The notes: generated by a model from the letters alone, not told the origin. Shown: positions 19,662 to 30,399, numbered from the stretch's first letter. The stretch: DNA of 64,000 nt from Trichomonas vaginalis G3 (GCF_026262505.1 NC_067207.1:33510082-33574081), one strand, 5' to 3'. Numbers and translations: made by a program.

Positions 19662-21241
19662 TCATCCTTTATTCCTCACTGTCGTCCGTGCTAAGTTATA
19701 GTCGTCAAGTCTTATTATTGGTATGCCTGACTGTCTTACTTGTATTGCAAAGCAACAATCCCTCATAAATCCAATAAGTGGCTTTGGTACGTTTTCAGTT
19801 GCTAGTTCAATAGGTCCTTTAACAGACAATTTGTATGTTATTGGAGCAGTAGATGTTTGACCTTGCTGGAAGCAAAAGTCCACTTCAGTTGGAAAACCAC
19901 ATAAGAAATGTGTGTTGTAATAGCTATCCCATTTATGTTCCACACTACCATCATCCACCAATGACCTCATAACATCTTCATTAAATCCAATCATATCATT
20001 GTTTGTATTGCAGGCGTTCGCAACCATTTCATAAAATACAGGTCCATATGATTTTCAGGTTCTGCAGGCATATTTCCATAAGCTCCCATGGAAAGCTGAA
20101 GATATTTAAACTTAGGGTTCTCAAAATTAACATAATAGTTGTCTTTCTTTCTAAATAGTGCCCAAATACTTTTAACATTAATAGGCGTATAAGCTGCTGT
20201 AAATGTTGCACTTGAACTATCTGTATTCTTGAGAATGAACCGTCCATAGGAATCCAATCCATAACTTTAACAGGAAAACATAAAGCCTCGTTTGTATAAT
20301 GTTCTACAAGTTCTGTATAAATGTTAGGGTCTAAAGAAAATGACTTTGGATGAATGAAACATTCATTAAAATCCATCTTTGTTCGAAATAGTTGCTGGGT
20401 TACAGTTGTAATAGTAACTGTTCCACTAGCTTCTACTGCCTTCGTTATCATAGTGAATGGTTCATTCCATGGAACAAATTTATTTGTCGGTGGATTTGAA
20501 TCTGAAGCAAATGCAACTTTAAGAGTTGGATTGAAAGCAATGATATCATTTACAGATATAGATGTGCATTGTAAGGCGTCGCTACTGAACTTTACTTTAA
20601 GCTGAATGTTTCCTGCAAAAGCTGGAATAAATCGAATAGCTTCTAATGGAAGGAATCTTCTAACAGGAATTCTTAAACGAAGCTTAAAATCAAATGATTT
20701 TCCTGCTGTAATTGGACCACTAACAATTTGTCCTGTTCTGCATGTTCCCGAATGACTCCATACATCTTCATGTCGAGTCTTTGAGAAAACATCTACTTTC
20801 TTTATTTGTTCGGTAGTTTGTGAGTTTGAAGTTATATATGCTTCTTCTCTTGCGTTGTCTTGAGAATATACGATACGACCATTTGCAAGGATTTGATATC
20901 CAGCAACTGCATAGAAAAGCGTCATCGAAACCAATCCAAAATCCTGGTGGGTTTGTTTTATTGGAACCTGAACCAATTTCTTTATCTACAATAAATTGAC
21001 CTTCCATTTTATACGTAATGAATGTATTGTAAAGGTCCAACATATTTTCACCAGGAGGTGAGAGATTGAATGTTACCCATGTGTTATCTTTAGCAGTTCC
21101 AGGTTGTGATGGAATCTTTGCGTCAGAATATTTTCTATTAGTGTCACCAATTTGAACTGCATTGTCTATGATATCGAAATATGAGCGAATCTGATGAATA
21201 TGCTCTGCTGGAGTAAATTCGTTTAGCTGTTCGTTCTGCAT
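19662..21241 (-). pseudogene. Major capsid protein (double jelly-roll) of element B, broken
   Basis: This is the same gene as the whole copy at 49577-51151. It starts MQNEQLNEFTPAEHIHQI. The body contains IPVRRFLPLEAIRFIPAFAG, and the end contains KPLIGFMRDCCFAIQV. About three breaks are present. Assignment as the double-jelly-roll major capsid rests on size (about 525 codons), strand-rich composition, and position with minor capsid, polymerase and small virion genes, as known for Mavericks. Confidence 0.7.
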
Positions 21242-21268
21242 GTATTTACTTCAGATAAAAATATCTAT

Positions 21269-21703
21269 TTACTTCATTATTCTCACTCTTCTTCTTGGCA
21301 TTCGTGGTGGAAGTTGTTTCTTGACATTTTCAATGAACTGTACATTCTCTTTTGTCTCAACTTCTTTCACTGGTGGGTCAGGGTTCTTTGACTCGGTTTG
21401 TTTTTCAATGAAATTCACGAACTTTGCAATAAGCTCTTGGTTCGTTATTGAAAGTACATCTGGCTTCTTTTCTTCTGGTTCTATTGACTTTTCAGTTTGA
21501 ACAGAAGGTTTTATATGGGCTTCGTGGACTTCACCCTTGCCATGCACCTTAATGTTGTCGCTTTCTGCATTCGCTAATGGAACCTTTCTTTTTCTTACGT
21601 ATATTTTACCATCTTTACTCTGACTTACGTAATAGAAAGGATGTTGTATTCCTCTTGCGTCATTTAATATAATAGACTCTCGCTCTGATTTTGACAAGCT
21701 CAT
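21269..21703 (-). CDS. Basic virion-like protein (144 aa)
   Basis: It starts MSLSKSERESIILNDARG, has a strand-rich segment (HPFYYVSQSKDGKIYVRKRK), an acidic helical middle, and a very basic C-terminus (PPRMPRRRVRIMK). It sits upstream of the major capsid gene in the same direction and is divergent from the 86-aa Lys-rich gene. The A copy is at 49115. A basic tail suggests DNA or capsid contact. The family is not recognised. It looks whole. Confidence 0.65.
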   Translation of the reverse strand: MSLSKSERESIILNDARGIQHPFYYVSQSKDGKIYVRKRKVPLANAESDNIKVHGKGEVHEAHIKPSVQTEKSIEPEEKKPDVLSITNQELIAKFVNFIEKQTESKNPDPPVKEVETKENVQFIENVKKQLPPRMPRRRVRIMK

Positions 21704-21748
21704 TTTACATCGGTTAAAGTTTTAATTTTGTTTTTTATCTGCAGTCAA

Positions 21749-22009
21749 ATGACTCAGACAAGCCCTACGGACAAGACCCAAGGGGTCATAGATGTTGAAG
21801 CATTGAAGAAAGAAATTCGTGAGCAAATTTTATCCGAACTGAAGGAACAAAAACAAGAACAAAAGCCAGAGAGACCAAAGAGAAAACTTAGTGAAAAACA
21901 ACTTGCTGCATTAGCTGCTGGAAGACAAAAGAACCCACGTTTGCTGGCGAAGAAAGCTAGAGAAGAAGCTGAAGCAAAAGCTAAAGAAGCTGAAGCAAAG
22001 AAAGAGTAA
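21749..22009 (+). CDS. Lys/Glu/Ala-rich small protein (86 aa)
   Basis: The start is ATG 21749 (MTQTSPTDKTQGVIDVEAL), which follows a TTTTTTAT box by 11 nt. The N-terminal helix (ALKKEIREQILSELKEQKQE) is coiled-coil-like. The C-terminal half is basic (RPKRKLSEKQLAALAAGRQK) and ends in an AEAKAKEAEAK repeat whose length differs among copies (47066, 48808). It is followed by the minor capsid gene in the same direction. It may be a DNA-condensing core protein. This is inference. Confidence 0.6.
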   Translation: MTQTSPTDKTQGVIDVEALKKEIREQILSELKEQKQEQKPERPKRKLSEKQLAALAAGRQKNPRLLAKKAREEAEAKAKEAEAKKE

Positions 22010-22033
22010 ATGGTTTATTTTTATTGGAACTAA

Positions 22034-22890
22034 ATGTATAGACAAATACCTTTATCTGTTGCGTTCAGTAGTGAAAACCCTGACGTCAAAATAAAGGGGA
22101 ACAGAGTAACGTTTAAGTTTCCAACAGACTGGATTGTGAACATAAATGAAGAGAAGTACATTGGCATAACATCTATGTATATAACACGTGCTTTCAGAAA
22201 GGTTGACTTTATACTTCAAGTCGAGATAGAAAATGACGAACAGTCTTTAAGCGCCCAAAACATTCACATATACAAATACTTTAAAGACGATACAACATTG
22301 TTGCAATGTATGATTTCATTTAATGAGATGTTCGAGAAAAAGTTCAACATTGAAGTACAAACTTTACAGCCTTTGCGTGAGTTTCTTGCACAACTGAAAG
22401 AAGAAGGTAGTCAGCCACAACTTATAGACTTTCATTATGAATTTAATGAAAATGAAGATGGAACTCATGACTGTCAATTCATTGTATTCTCACCATTCAA
22501 TGAAGTCGCTAAAGAGAAAAAAATCCATTACGTATAAGATTTCAAATCTCTGAACCAAGTGATGATTTCAAGAATGTTTTCAATTATGATGCAATGCTTC
22601 CGAGGAAAAATGAATTTTCAAAGATTGTAACACCTGGCATTTGGGATAGAAAGCAAGCTATATTATATTCAAACTTAAGTAAGGGAGTTGAAAATGAGTT
22701 CATTGGTCATACAAGAACTACACCACTTCCTAACCCTAAATACTATAAATTAACTGGCTTCAATCGTGAGTTTTGGATAGACATGTTCTCCACTCATGAC
22801 CATAACTGCCCAGTGTTCTTACCTCCAGACCATAAGGACTGTCTCTACATTGAAGCACAACTCTTAAACTCTACCATCGCAGTATTGTAA
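22034..22890 (+). pseudogene. Minor capsid-like protein of element B, about one break
   Basis: It matches the whole 285-aa copies at 46184 and 47926. The N-terminal strand pattern (VTFKFPTDWIVNINEEKYIG) resembles the YPRHW and YPLRW strands of the penton-like genes, which suggests a related single-jelly-roll fold. The C-terminus is FNREFWIDMFSTHDHNCPVF and so on. It is convergent with polymerase B. Mavericks usually carry a minor capsid gene here. Confidence 0.6.
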
Positions 22891-23008
22891 ATGACCACAT
22901 GGGCTTCGCCCTTGCCGCTAGCGGCTTATTTTTATCACGAATGACCTCATTGCTGACAAAAATAAATGACCTCATTCATGACCTCATTGCTGACAAAAAT
23001 AAATGACC
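22891..23008. repeat. GACCTCAT repeats and paired mini-hairpin between convergent genes
   Basis: A short spacer between the minor capsid and polymerase stops. It has GGGCTTCGCCC (22901-22911) plus GCCGCTAGCGGC (22914-22925), then repeated AATGACCTCATT and ACAAAAATAAATGACCTCA units. Related spacers at 46052 and 47847 have different unit numbers. Confidence 0.8.
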
Positions 23009-26000
23009 TCAGAACTTCAACTTACGAATAAAGCTTGTTTTAGTCGTTATTGAGAAGTTAAACTTCTCTTCAAAGCAAGGTTGACATGACTTACATAAGT
23101 CAAATCCAATCTCTTGACCATCATGAAGTGCTTTGTAAAGTTTCATTAAACTGAACTCAGAGTCTTTGTCATATGTTCCAACAGGTATGTGAATGTTCTT
23201 ATCTTCATTGTAATAGCATTGTATAGCTTCAGGAAACATTTCATTTGCTGTTAAAGCAAGGACGTCTTGTTTGACACCTTTGCAACGTGCATGGAATGCA
23301 ACTTCATTTAAATCGTTAGTGAGTAAGTCTATGTAGGTCTTCTTTCCACAAAAATATTGACTTGTATGCTAAACTTTGTTTTCCAGGTGTTATTTCTGCG
23401 AAGTCAGAATGAAATTGACCAAGGTTCTTTCCTATAAGTTCGCGACCGTATCTCTTCTTAAACTCTGCTGCAAGCTTTGGTATGTCTTCATTGAAAATAT
23501 GCATGCTATCGCAGTCCTGGTAAAATATTTGAAGACCCATATCTTCAGCAGTACAGAATACTTCACACATTATTCTCTTCGACATAGATAGAATATTAAC
23601 ACCAAGTGGACAGAAGTTAAAGTGTCTGCAAATGCTTTTCGTTAGCTTGAAAATAGTTTTATCTGAACCATCCAAACCTTCGAACTTCACTATATGGTTG
23701 TAGTTTCTGATGGCATATCTTATAGCATCTTTGTCATTTACTATGGTTATTTTTGACTCAATAGGAGATAGAATAGTTTTGCCATAAATGCTGTTCAGAA
23801 TGAGCTTTATATTTTCTTGCAAAGGATTTCCTTCTTTCTTATACTTTAACCTTAACTCAAACAACTTCTTTACTTCATCTCTTATTCTAATATCTCTGTT
23901 TCCATCGTAATAGTATCCTTGCAACACTTCACATTTGACACCTTGATATTTTATGAGGTCTTGTAATGTTATATGGTCAACATACATTAAACAGCAAGTG
24001 TTTGAACTTCTGGGAACGTTAAGTTCTGGATTTAGTTCAGGGTCACAAACTATTAAAGGAAAGTGTCTGGGTATACCAATCTCTGTTATCTTAATGAGAA
24101 CAAAGAAGCCAGACATAAACTTTTCACCAATGGGTTCCTTTTGGTCGTCATCGAATAAATGCTTTAACAAATACTCTGTGCTTAACATCTCATCCTTCAA
24201 TACTTTTGGAATTCCTTCTAAAGTATACAATCTTGCTATAGCTGATGGATATAATGAAACAGCGTCGAAATCAGCAATGAGTTTCTTTTCGCTCTTTTGT
24301 TTAATGTTATCTGACAGCATACATCTTCCACCTTGAATACAGCGTGAAATAAATTCTCTTGGTTTATTTGAGAGGTCATAAAGATTTCCATTCGGGAAGT
24401 ACACTCTGTTCTCAAACAATTTGTTAGCAATAGAACAAATACTAACGTAGTCATAAACGTTTAAATCAAACTCTTTCAATATGTCATTGCGGAACTTAAC
24501 AAAACCTTCTCTTAAAATTCTTACATCTTGTTTGCAATAAAATGTGCTATATTTTTCTAAGTCGAAGTGGTTCTCATCTATTCTGCAACCTTTGATGGAA
24601 TCTATGTTCTTCATGAACGTATCCGCATCCCGGATAAACTTACATGCTTCAGAAATGACACCAGTTCTGTTGTCATTTGTTAACAAAACACTGCTGTAGT
24701 AGTTGTATGGAAATACTTCTTTCGGTCCTGTTTGTAAGTTAAACATAGCAGGAAATAGTTTAAGCTTCTTATTTATAACACTGTAAGAGTCTTTTATAAT
24801 AATTGCCCTTCCTTTATATAAGCCAGTTATTTGCATTGTTCGTGAACCTTTAATGATGGGAGTTCCTTTCACTTCTGTCATGTGTCTTAAGATGAAGTTT
24901 ATATCATAACTGAGGTTATGGAAATATATTAAACTCTTGTCAGGAAGTCGCTCCAAAAATTCTGTTGCACAGTTCTGACCCCAAATGCTTTCACTCACTG
25001 AACCATCTTCACTGTCATAACAGATGTTAAAAGCTTTATGAAAGCCGTCTGTGCTACACTCAAAGTCAGCAAAGAAAACATGCTCAGGAATGAACTTACA
25101 TTTAGCTTTATTTACTTCTTTTGACTCTGCTTTCTTCTTCAGTTGTACACAATACTTTGGAGCATACGTCAAATCTTTAAATGGTGCAAGGTTCTGTTTA
25201 TATAAGTCAGTAGTATATGTGAAAAGTTCTCCATATGAAATAGGTTCGAAATATTTGCACTCCCACAATGTTTTCATAACATCCCATAGCGGTGTTGTTC
25301 TATCATAACGAACTACATATTTATCTTCTCTCTTTGTATAAATCTTCATCTGTTTCTCAATGTTCATTCCACCACAAGCTTTGAGAATTTCTATATAGTT
25401 GCGAATGAAATATGTTGTCATTGGTAATCTTTCATTTAGCATGTAGTGGTCTTCAACAAGAAGTAAGTCAATAGTTCGAACAGTTTCACATTCTTTTGGT
25501 ATGTATCTCTTTATTTCATTATGTCTTGAGTCATTGAAATAACCAATGGTAACATTAAATGCTATACCTGTTGCGTCAGAAATTTCTTGTACTTTACTTT
25601 GAGGAAAGTCTCTAACACGAATGACTTCTCTCATGTGGTCAATAGTTTCTTCATTTACTCCAGCCTGAATGCAAGCATAAACGAAGCAGTTATCTTCTGT
25701 CATAAGTGTTGCAGTTCTTTTGTTCAGTTCATTGAAGATTTGGTAGCGTTCAAGATTTATAGGTAATGTGCAAAGATACTTCCAGAACTGACCGCTTCTC
25801 TTCTTATAAAACTTCTTTTCACCATTATCTTTCCAAAAGCTTTCTATAAGTGCTGGGTTTCCTGTTTGCTTAAGAGCTTCCAAAATGGCTTTCTGGTCAT
25901 TTGTCAGTGTGCTTTCATCTCTATATGGTCTCTTTTTTGGTTTGCCTTTCTTTACATCTGACATCGTTAAGCCTTCATATTCTGTTAAATCATACATCTT

Positions 26001-26857
26001 TATTTCGGTAAGATTCTTTATGTTTGTCAAGAAGAAGTCATAGTGCATTTCAACAATACCTGCAGCATTTGCTTTCTATCTCTGATATAAAGTTCTCCTT
26101 CAAAGCTGATGTAGTAATGTTCCAATATTATTGAGGTTTAACGTAGAACATTCATACTTTCACCAAGTTTATAACATACCATCCATCTCTGTTGTGAGTT
26201 TATTTTAATTTTCTCTAAGAGTCTCATGAAAACGCTTACCGAAATGTTTGTGTAAGTAGTCTCTGTTTGGTTCATCTAAAGCTTCGATGTTAAAGTCAAT
26301 GAGTCTATTGCCTGACTTCACATTTCTCTTCCTATTCTCTTCATCTTTCTTTAACCATCTCTCACCTTCTTTTGGTTTGTCGTCAATGGAACGAATGACA
26401 TCGTTAGCTTTACGAACTTGTCTATAGCACTTTTAAACATCTCTCTTCTCTGTTGTTTCAGTGTGTCGTCTCTTCTTCTTGTTTCACCAACGTTTGCATT
26501 TGTTATGTCAAACATCTCTTGACGAACATCATGCGAAAGAGCTTTACGAGTATGACCAACGTTCGCATTTGTTATGTCAAACATCTCACGCCTTACTTCA
26601 TGAGGTACTGAACGTCTATGATATAAGTCAATAGCAATGTCATTTAAAGGAAATGCTCTTGCATGGACTTCGTCCTCGCCGCGTTGCGGCTTTATGAACT
26701 CATGAATTCTATCATAAGTTATTGCACCATTATAGTCTTTAATGAAGTCAGCGAGTGCTTTTTTGTTTGTTGCGTAATGCTTTGCAACATCTATATTAGC
26801 TTCTGTAAGAAGTTGTTTTATTTCCGAGTGTTCTAACTTAGACAACTTCCGATACAT
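23009..26857 (-). pseudogene. polB: Protein-primed DNA polymerase B of element B (broken)
   Basis: This is a family B polymerase of the protein-primed type, at about 1,280 codons. The N-terminal 500 residues are element-specific. The 3'-5' exonuclease motifs follow (FFADFECSTDGF, then YFHNLSYDINFI, then STFYCKQDVRIL), then polymerase motif A (DFDAVSLYPSAIA), a TPR-like insert, motif B (KLILNSIYGKT), and the motif C region with FNFSITTKTSFIRKL at the end. It would copy the element from its ends using a protein primer. About three breaks are present. A GC mini-hairpin lies in the N-terminal coding part at 26665-26690. It is divergent from 26947. Confidence 0.88.
26665..26690. repeat. Paired GC-rich mini-hairpin inside polymerase B coding
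   Basis: GGACTTCGTCC (26665-26675) followed by GCCGCGTTGCGGC (26678-26690). It encodes KPQRGEDEV, similar to PQSGEGEA in the unrelated 70-aa gene. Confidence 0.8.
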
Positions 26858-26946
26858 CTTTAGTAGGAAATAAAAAAATATTTTTTGAAAAAATTAGATT
26901 AGATTTTTTAAGTTATTTTTCAAAATAATTTAATATTTTTATTTTA

Positions 26947-27420
26947 ATGAAACACATGCAAGATTGCAAGTTCTTTTCATACAATGCTCTCGCTACTGCC
27001 ATCAAGAATGAGTTCAATGGTGCTTCAAATGTTAATGTTATCTTTAACAAGAAGTTTGTGAAAGAATCTAAGTTTGGTCAGTATGTCAAACCATTAGCTA
27101 TCGTCATTGACCGCAAACGTTATACTTCACAAGAGTTAGCAGTAGTTTTGAAACAAAAGAGTTTCTTCGTGAATGTCAAAGATACTCATTATACTGTCAT
27201 AAAGAACTCTAACATTGACTTCTTCAGTATTGCTTTAAATCTTTCCGAACAGAAAGAATATAAGAAGGGTGAAACAAATGTGAAATATTATCCTTCATCT
27301 CTGAAGACAATAACGAACAAAGATGTTATACAGAAGCTCCTACCAAAGGTTGAAGAAGCTTCTATTGACATTGACGAAGGAAGTGAAATGGTTGAAGAAA
27401 TAGACCCTGAAGCTATTTAA
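26947..27420 (+). CDS. Unknown protein divergent from polymerase B (157 aa)
   Basis: It starts MKHMQDCKFFSYNALATAI, with TAATATTTTTATTTTA just upstream. It is a mixed alpha/beta protein with KPLAIVIDRKRYTSQELAVV (residues 57-76) and an acidic C-terminus (DIDEGSEMVEEIDPEAI). It shares an A/T-rich 90-bp divergent promoter region with polymerase B, both in B and in A (41703-42176). Constant pairing with the polymerase makes a replication role plausible, perhaps a single-strand-binding or priming protein, but no motif proves this. It looks whole. Confidence 0.65.
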   Translation: MKHMQDCKFFSYNALATAIKNEFNGASNVNVIFNKKFVKESKFGQYVKPLAIVIDRKRYTSQELAVVLKQKSFFVNVKDTHYTVIKNSNIDFFSIALNLSEQKEYKKGETNVKYYPSSLKTITNKDVIQKLLPKVEEASIDIDEGSEMVEEIDPEAI

Positions 27421-27438
27421 GCAAAAATATATTTTTGG

Positions 27439-27654
27439 TTAGTCTTCATATGGATATTTTACAACAATTCCCCAATGTATAAACTTTTCATACGCTTTTT
27501 CATAAGCTTTATATACCTTCAGAAATTTTGCATAATCTTTAGAAGCATTTAGATATTGTTTAAATGCTTTGTATGTCTTCAGAAATTTTGCATAATCTTT
27601 TACATGTTGTTCGTTCTCTTCTTCTGTCATGAGTTCCGAATATTCTAAATTCAT
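27439..27654 (-). CDS. Small repeat protein found only in element B (71 aa)
   Basis: An internal duplication is visible: DYAKFLKTYKAFKQY and DYAKFLKVYKAYEKA, about 24 residues apart, both Lys/Tyr-rich helices. At the same place in element A only about 20 bp separate the neighbouring genes, so this gene is a gain in B or a loss in A. The family is not recognised. Confidence 0.55.
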   Translation of the reverse strand: MNLEYSELMTEEENEQHVKDYAKFLKTYKAFKQYLNASKDYAKFLKVYKAYEKAYEKFIHWGIVVKYPYED

Positions 27655-27712
27655 GTTCTTTCATATGAGATAAAATTTTATAAAAAAAATAAAATTAGCT
27701 TAGATTTTTTTT

Positions 27713-28552
27713 TCATTCTTCCTCTTTGAAGTTGTCAAAATACTCTGTTATCTTTTCTTTCAGTAGCGGCAAATCTTCTTTGAAGGTAAGTATTGTACAA
27801 CCTTTGATGTCATAGTGTGTTTGAGGTAACGTATCTTGAACTATTTGTTTCACATCTTCATTTGGTGTCATTGAAATCGGTAAGTTTTCGCGATAGAACC
27901 AATTTCTGTCAGATTTGTAAATCTTAGCAAGGTCGTAAAAGCTTTTGTTGTTTCTTCTGACTAAATGCAACATAACCATATCTTTATCTTCTTCATTTTC
28001 CATCTCTTCAGTATAAATCATATACTTATAGTTCTTTTCCTTTCCTTTTGGTACCGAACGTGGTATTCTTTTCTGAATGCTTTTGTCTTTTGCTTCAAGC
28101 TTGTTCTCTAGCTCTTCACGTTCTTGTCTATGAATTTCGTCAAGAAGTTTACAAACATACCATGAATAGCGAGCTGAAGCCCATTGTGCCACATTATTTA
28201 CGAGAAGTCTATGAACATAATATCCTCTCAAACCATTTGGCAATTTTTCACGATTTTCATAGAGTTTTGGCGGCTGGGGTTTTTTCCCCACTCGCTGTTC
28301 TTCACGATTTTCAGAAAAAAGTATGTCTCGCTGTGCTTCGCTCAAAAGTTCTTGTGTGCTTTGGTTCCTAAACCAGTCTTTAGGAACCTTAGTATCTGGA
28401 GCAAAACATGCTGTCAAAATACTTTGCATCTGGTACATATCGTCTTTGACCGAACGAATGAGACGGAGTTGTTTGTTATATTGTATGTATTCGTATTCTT
28501 CATTTATAGCTTCATGGACTATAACTGTTGTTGTGTTCTCTGTTGTTGACAT
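27713..28552 (-). CDS. KilA-N plus DUF3627-type protein (279 aa)
   Basis: Residues about 15-160 form a KilA-N domain (QLRLIRSVKDDMYQMQSIL, then GLRGYYVHRLLVNNVAQWAS, then YSWYVCKLLDEI). A charged linker follows (EREELENKLEAKDKSIQKR). Residues about 185-275 match the DUF3627 C-terminal domain seen in KilA-N proteins of large DNA viruses (MLHLVRRNNKSFYDLAKIY, then WFYRENLPISMTPNEDVK, then TILTFKEDLPLLKEKI). It is a likely DNA-binding regulator. It looks whole. The equivalent gene in A is the one interrupted by B. Confidence 0.82.
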   Translation of the reverse strand: MSTTENTTTVIVHEAINEEYEYIQYNKQLRLIRSVKDDMYQMQSILTACFAPDTKVPKDWFRNQSTQELLSEAQRDILFSENREEQRVGKKPQPPKLYENREKLPNGLRGYYVHRLLVNNVAQWASARYSWYVCKLLDEIHRQEREELENKLEAKDKSIQKRIPRSVPKGKEKNYKYMIYTEEMENEEDKDMVMLHLVRRNNKSFYDLAKIYKSDRNWFYRENLPISMTPNEDVKQIVQDTLPQTHYDIKGCTILTFKEDLPLLKEKITEYFDNFKEEE

Positions 28553-29124
28553 ATCTGTCTTTACATTCCGGATAAAAAAATAAAAAAAAATAAAACTAAC
28601 TTTATTTTTTCTATCTTATGAAAATTCATGAAATTTGGTCATTTTTCAGCAAAAATATATTTTATGTGAAGCCCATTGTGCCACATTATTTACGAGAAGT
28701 CTATGAACATAATATCCTCTCAAACCATTTGGCAATTTTTCACGATTTTCATAGAGTTTTGGCGGCTGGGGTTTTTCTCCCACTCGCTGTTCTTCACGAT
28801 TTTCATAGAGTTTTGGCGACTGGGGTTTTTTACGTACTCGCTGTTCTTCACTGTTTTCATAGAGTTTTATGCAAGACCGAAAAAAGTCTGTCTAGAGAAA
28901 TTTCACTGTTTTCGTACGGAATCTCGTTCCTCGATTTTTCGAGGGACGCAAACATATGAGGAAATTCATGAATTTTGGTCATTTTTCAGTAAAAATATAT
29001 TTTAGGTGAAGAGGTGAGATCTCACCTGTTTTCTCACCTAATTTTTCACCTCTTTTTTCCACAAGCGTTTTACATGGTAAACGTTATTTTTTCTATCTTG
29101 TATAAAAGACCAAAAATAAACGCT
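28553..29124. other. KilA-N debris and palindrome spacer
   Basis: 28674-28790 repeats the 28168-28310 part of the adjacent KilA-N gene. 28793-28870 holds two more fragments of the ATTTTCATAGAGTTTTGGCG phrase. 28906-28982 matches a stretch of the A KilA-N gene (about 18050-18115). The remains point to at least one further KilA-N gene that has eroded. One palindrome module lies at 29013-29026. Confidence 0.7.
29013..29026. repeat. GGTGAGATCTCACC palindrome (copy 6)
   Basis: A perfect form, followed by TGTTTTCTCACC and further TTTTTCACC repeats. It lies upstream of the end of the T5orf172 gene. Confidence 0.9.
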
Positions 29125-29736
29125 TTACATGTATTTTTCAGCAATTTCGTCAAATAATTTTATAGCTTTATCTATCTCATCTACTTCAAACGTTTCTTTA
29201 CCTTTCGTGGGAGCACCATACCTTTTCTCAAACTTTTCAAGTAGTTCTGTTTCTGCAGCTCTCATATCATTTACAAACACAACCTTAACTCTATTGACTG
29301 TACTGTCATATCTTTGAGTTATATTATATGTTCTTCCTATCTTATATCTCTTTGTATTGAAGTCCTTCGGTTTCTGAACGATGTAAAGTAAGCCTTCACT
29401 GCAACGTTCCGTATCGAATGAACCATAAGTTATGAAATTATATCCAACAACTGGGTCTAACCATAACAAAACTACTGGTATAAGACTTTTGTCAATGAGA
29501 TATGCTGTAGTTCCATAGAATCTTACCGATATCATAAGCTCAGGATTTCTTGTCAAAATTTTCTGAGTAGAAGCAATTCCAACCCAATGGTATGTTTTCT
29601 TTCCAGATGGAGATATAATGTCGGACAAAGAATATTTGTTGTATTTCTTTGAGTATCTTACGTTTAAATCACCTATTCTAACCACTTTGGTGTTATTGTC
29701 TATCTTTTTAACTGTTTCAAACTCAATGTTTAACAT
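29125..29736 (-). CDS. KilA-N plus T5orf172 protein, B copy (203 aa)
   Basis: It is nearly identical to 17145-17756. It has the KilA-N-type domain (KYNKYSLSDIISPSG, then SLIPVVLLWLDPVVGYNF) and the GIY-YIG-like T5orf172 domain (LLYIVQKPKDFNTKRYKIGR, then AAETELLEKFEKRYGAP). It starts at ATG 29736 behind the shared GTATGTAAGAACAG leader. It looks whole. The role is probably regulatory or nuclease-like on DNA; no function is shown by the sequence itself. Confidence 0.8.
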   Translation of the reverse strand: MLNIEFETVKKIDNNTKVVRIGDLNVRYSKKYNKYSLSDIISPSGKKTYHWVGIASTQKILTRNPELMISVRFYGTTAYLIDKSLIPVVLLWLDPVVGYNFITYGSFDTERCSEGLLYIVQKPKDFNTKRYKIGRTYNITQRYDSTVNRVKVVFVNDMRAAETELLEKFEKRYGAPTKGKETFEVDEIDKAIKLFDEIAEKYM

Positions 29737-30053
29737 TTCCTGTTCTTACATACAAAATAAAAAAATAAAAAAAAAATAAAACTAACTTTATTTTTCTATC
29801 TTTTCTATCTTGTATAAAAGATATGATTTCATAGAGTTTTTTCACGATTTTCATAGAGTTTTGGCGAGTACGGTTTCTACCGTACTCGCAATTTTTTACG
29901 ATTTTCATAGAGTTTTTTTTACGATTTTCATGAGTTTTTTTCACGATTTTCGTACGGAATCTCTATCCTCGGTTTTTCGAGGGTAGCAAACATATGAGGA
30001 AATTCATGAAATTTGGTCATTTTTTTTCAGCAAAAATAATGTTTAGGTGAAGA

Positions 30054-30067
30054 GGTGAGATCTCACC
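30054..30067. repeat. GGTGAGATCTCACC palindrome (copy 7)
   Basis: A perfect form with TTTAGGTGAAGA on the left and two TTTTCTCACCT repeats on the right. Confidence 0.9.
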
Positions 30068-30110
30068 TTTTTTCTCACCTCTTTTCTCACCTCTTGAATT
30101 TTCATGATTT

Positions 30111-30215
30111 CTTCGTAAATGTTTTGTCAAGACTTCTTCGTAAATGTTTTGTCAAGACTTCTTCGTATATGTTTTGTCAAGACTTCTTCGTATATGTTTT
30201 GTCAAGATTTCTTCG
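30111..30215. repeat. 25-bp tandem repeat, four units
   Basis: The unit CTTCGTAWATGTTTTGTCAAG plus four bases repeats at 30111, 30136, 30161 and 30186, with a partial fifth at 30211. The first two units have TAAATG and the next two have TATATG. Confidence 0.9.
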
Positions 30216-30256
30216 TAATGAGCGTAAATCAGACAAAAATATATTTTAGGGTAGAA

Positions 30257-30270
30257 GGTTAGATCTAACC
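30257..30270. repeat. GGTTAGATCTAACC palindrome (copy 8)
   Basis: The perfect T-variant: both arms changed together, and the side repeats read GGGTAGAA and TTTTCTAACC. Confidence 0.9.
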
Positions 30271-30385
30271 TGTTTTCTAACCTCTTTTCTACCCCATATG
30301 TCCTTACTGAAAAAGTATGTGTTCCATATGCCATTTTACTCAGAATTTTATACAGAATTCAGCAAAAATATATTTTAGGTGAAGA

Positions 30386-30399
30386 GGTGAGATCTCACC
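30386..30399. repeat. GGTGAGATCTCACC palindrome (copy 9)
   Basis: A perfect G-variant next to copy 8, with ATATATTTTAGGTGAAGA on the left. Confidence 0.9.

Noticed and set aside
23953-24336. Long plus-strand open frame opposite polymerase B
   Set aside because: It is antisense to a strongly conserved polymerase with clear motifs and has no start box or family match.
30111-30215. 25-bp repeats as a possible CRISPR array
   Set aside because: The units are directly adjacent with no spacers, and no cas-like gene is present. The setting is a eukaryotic element.
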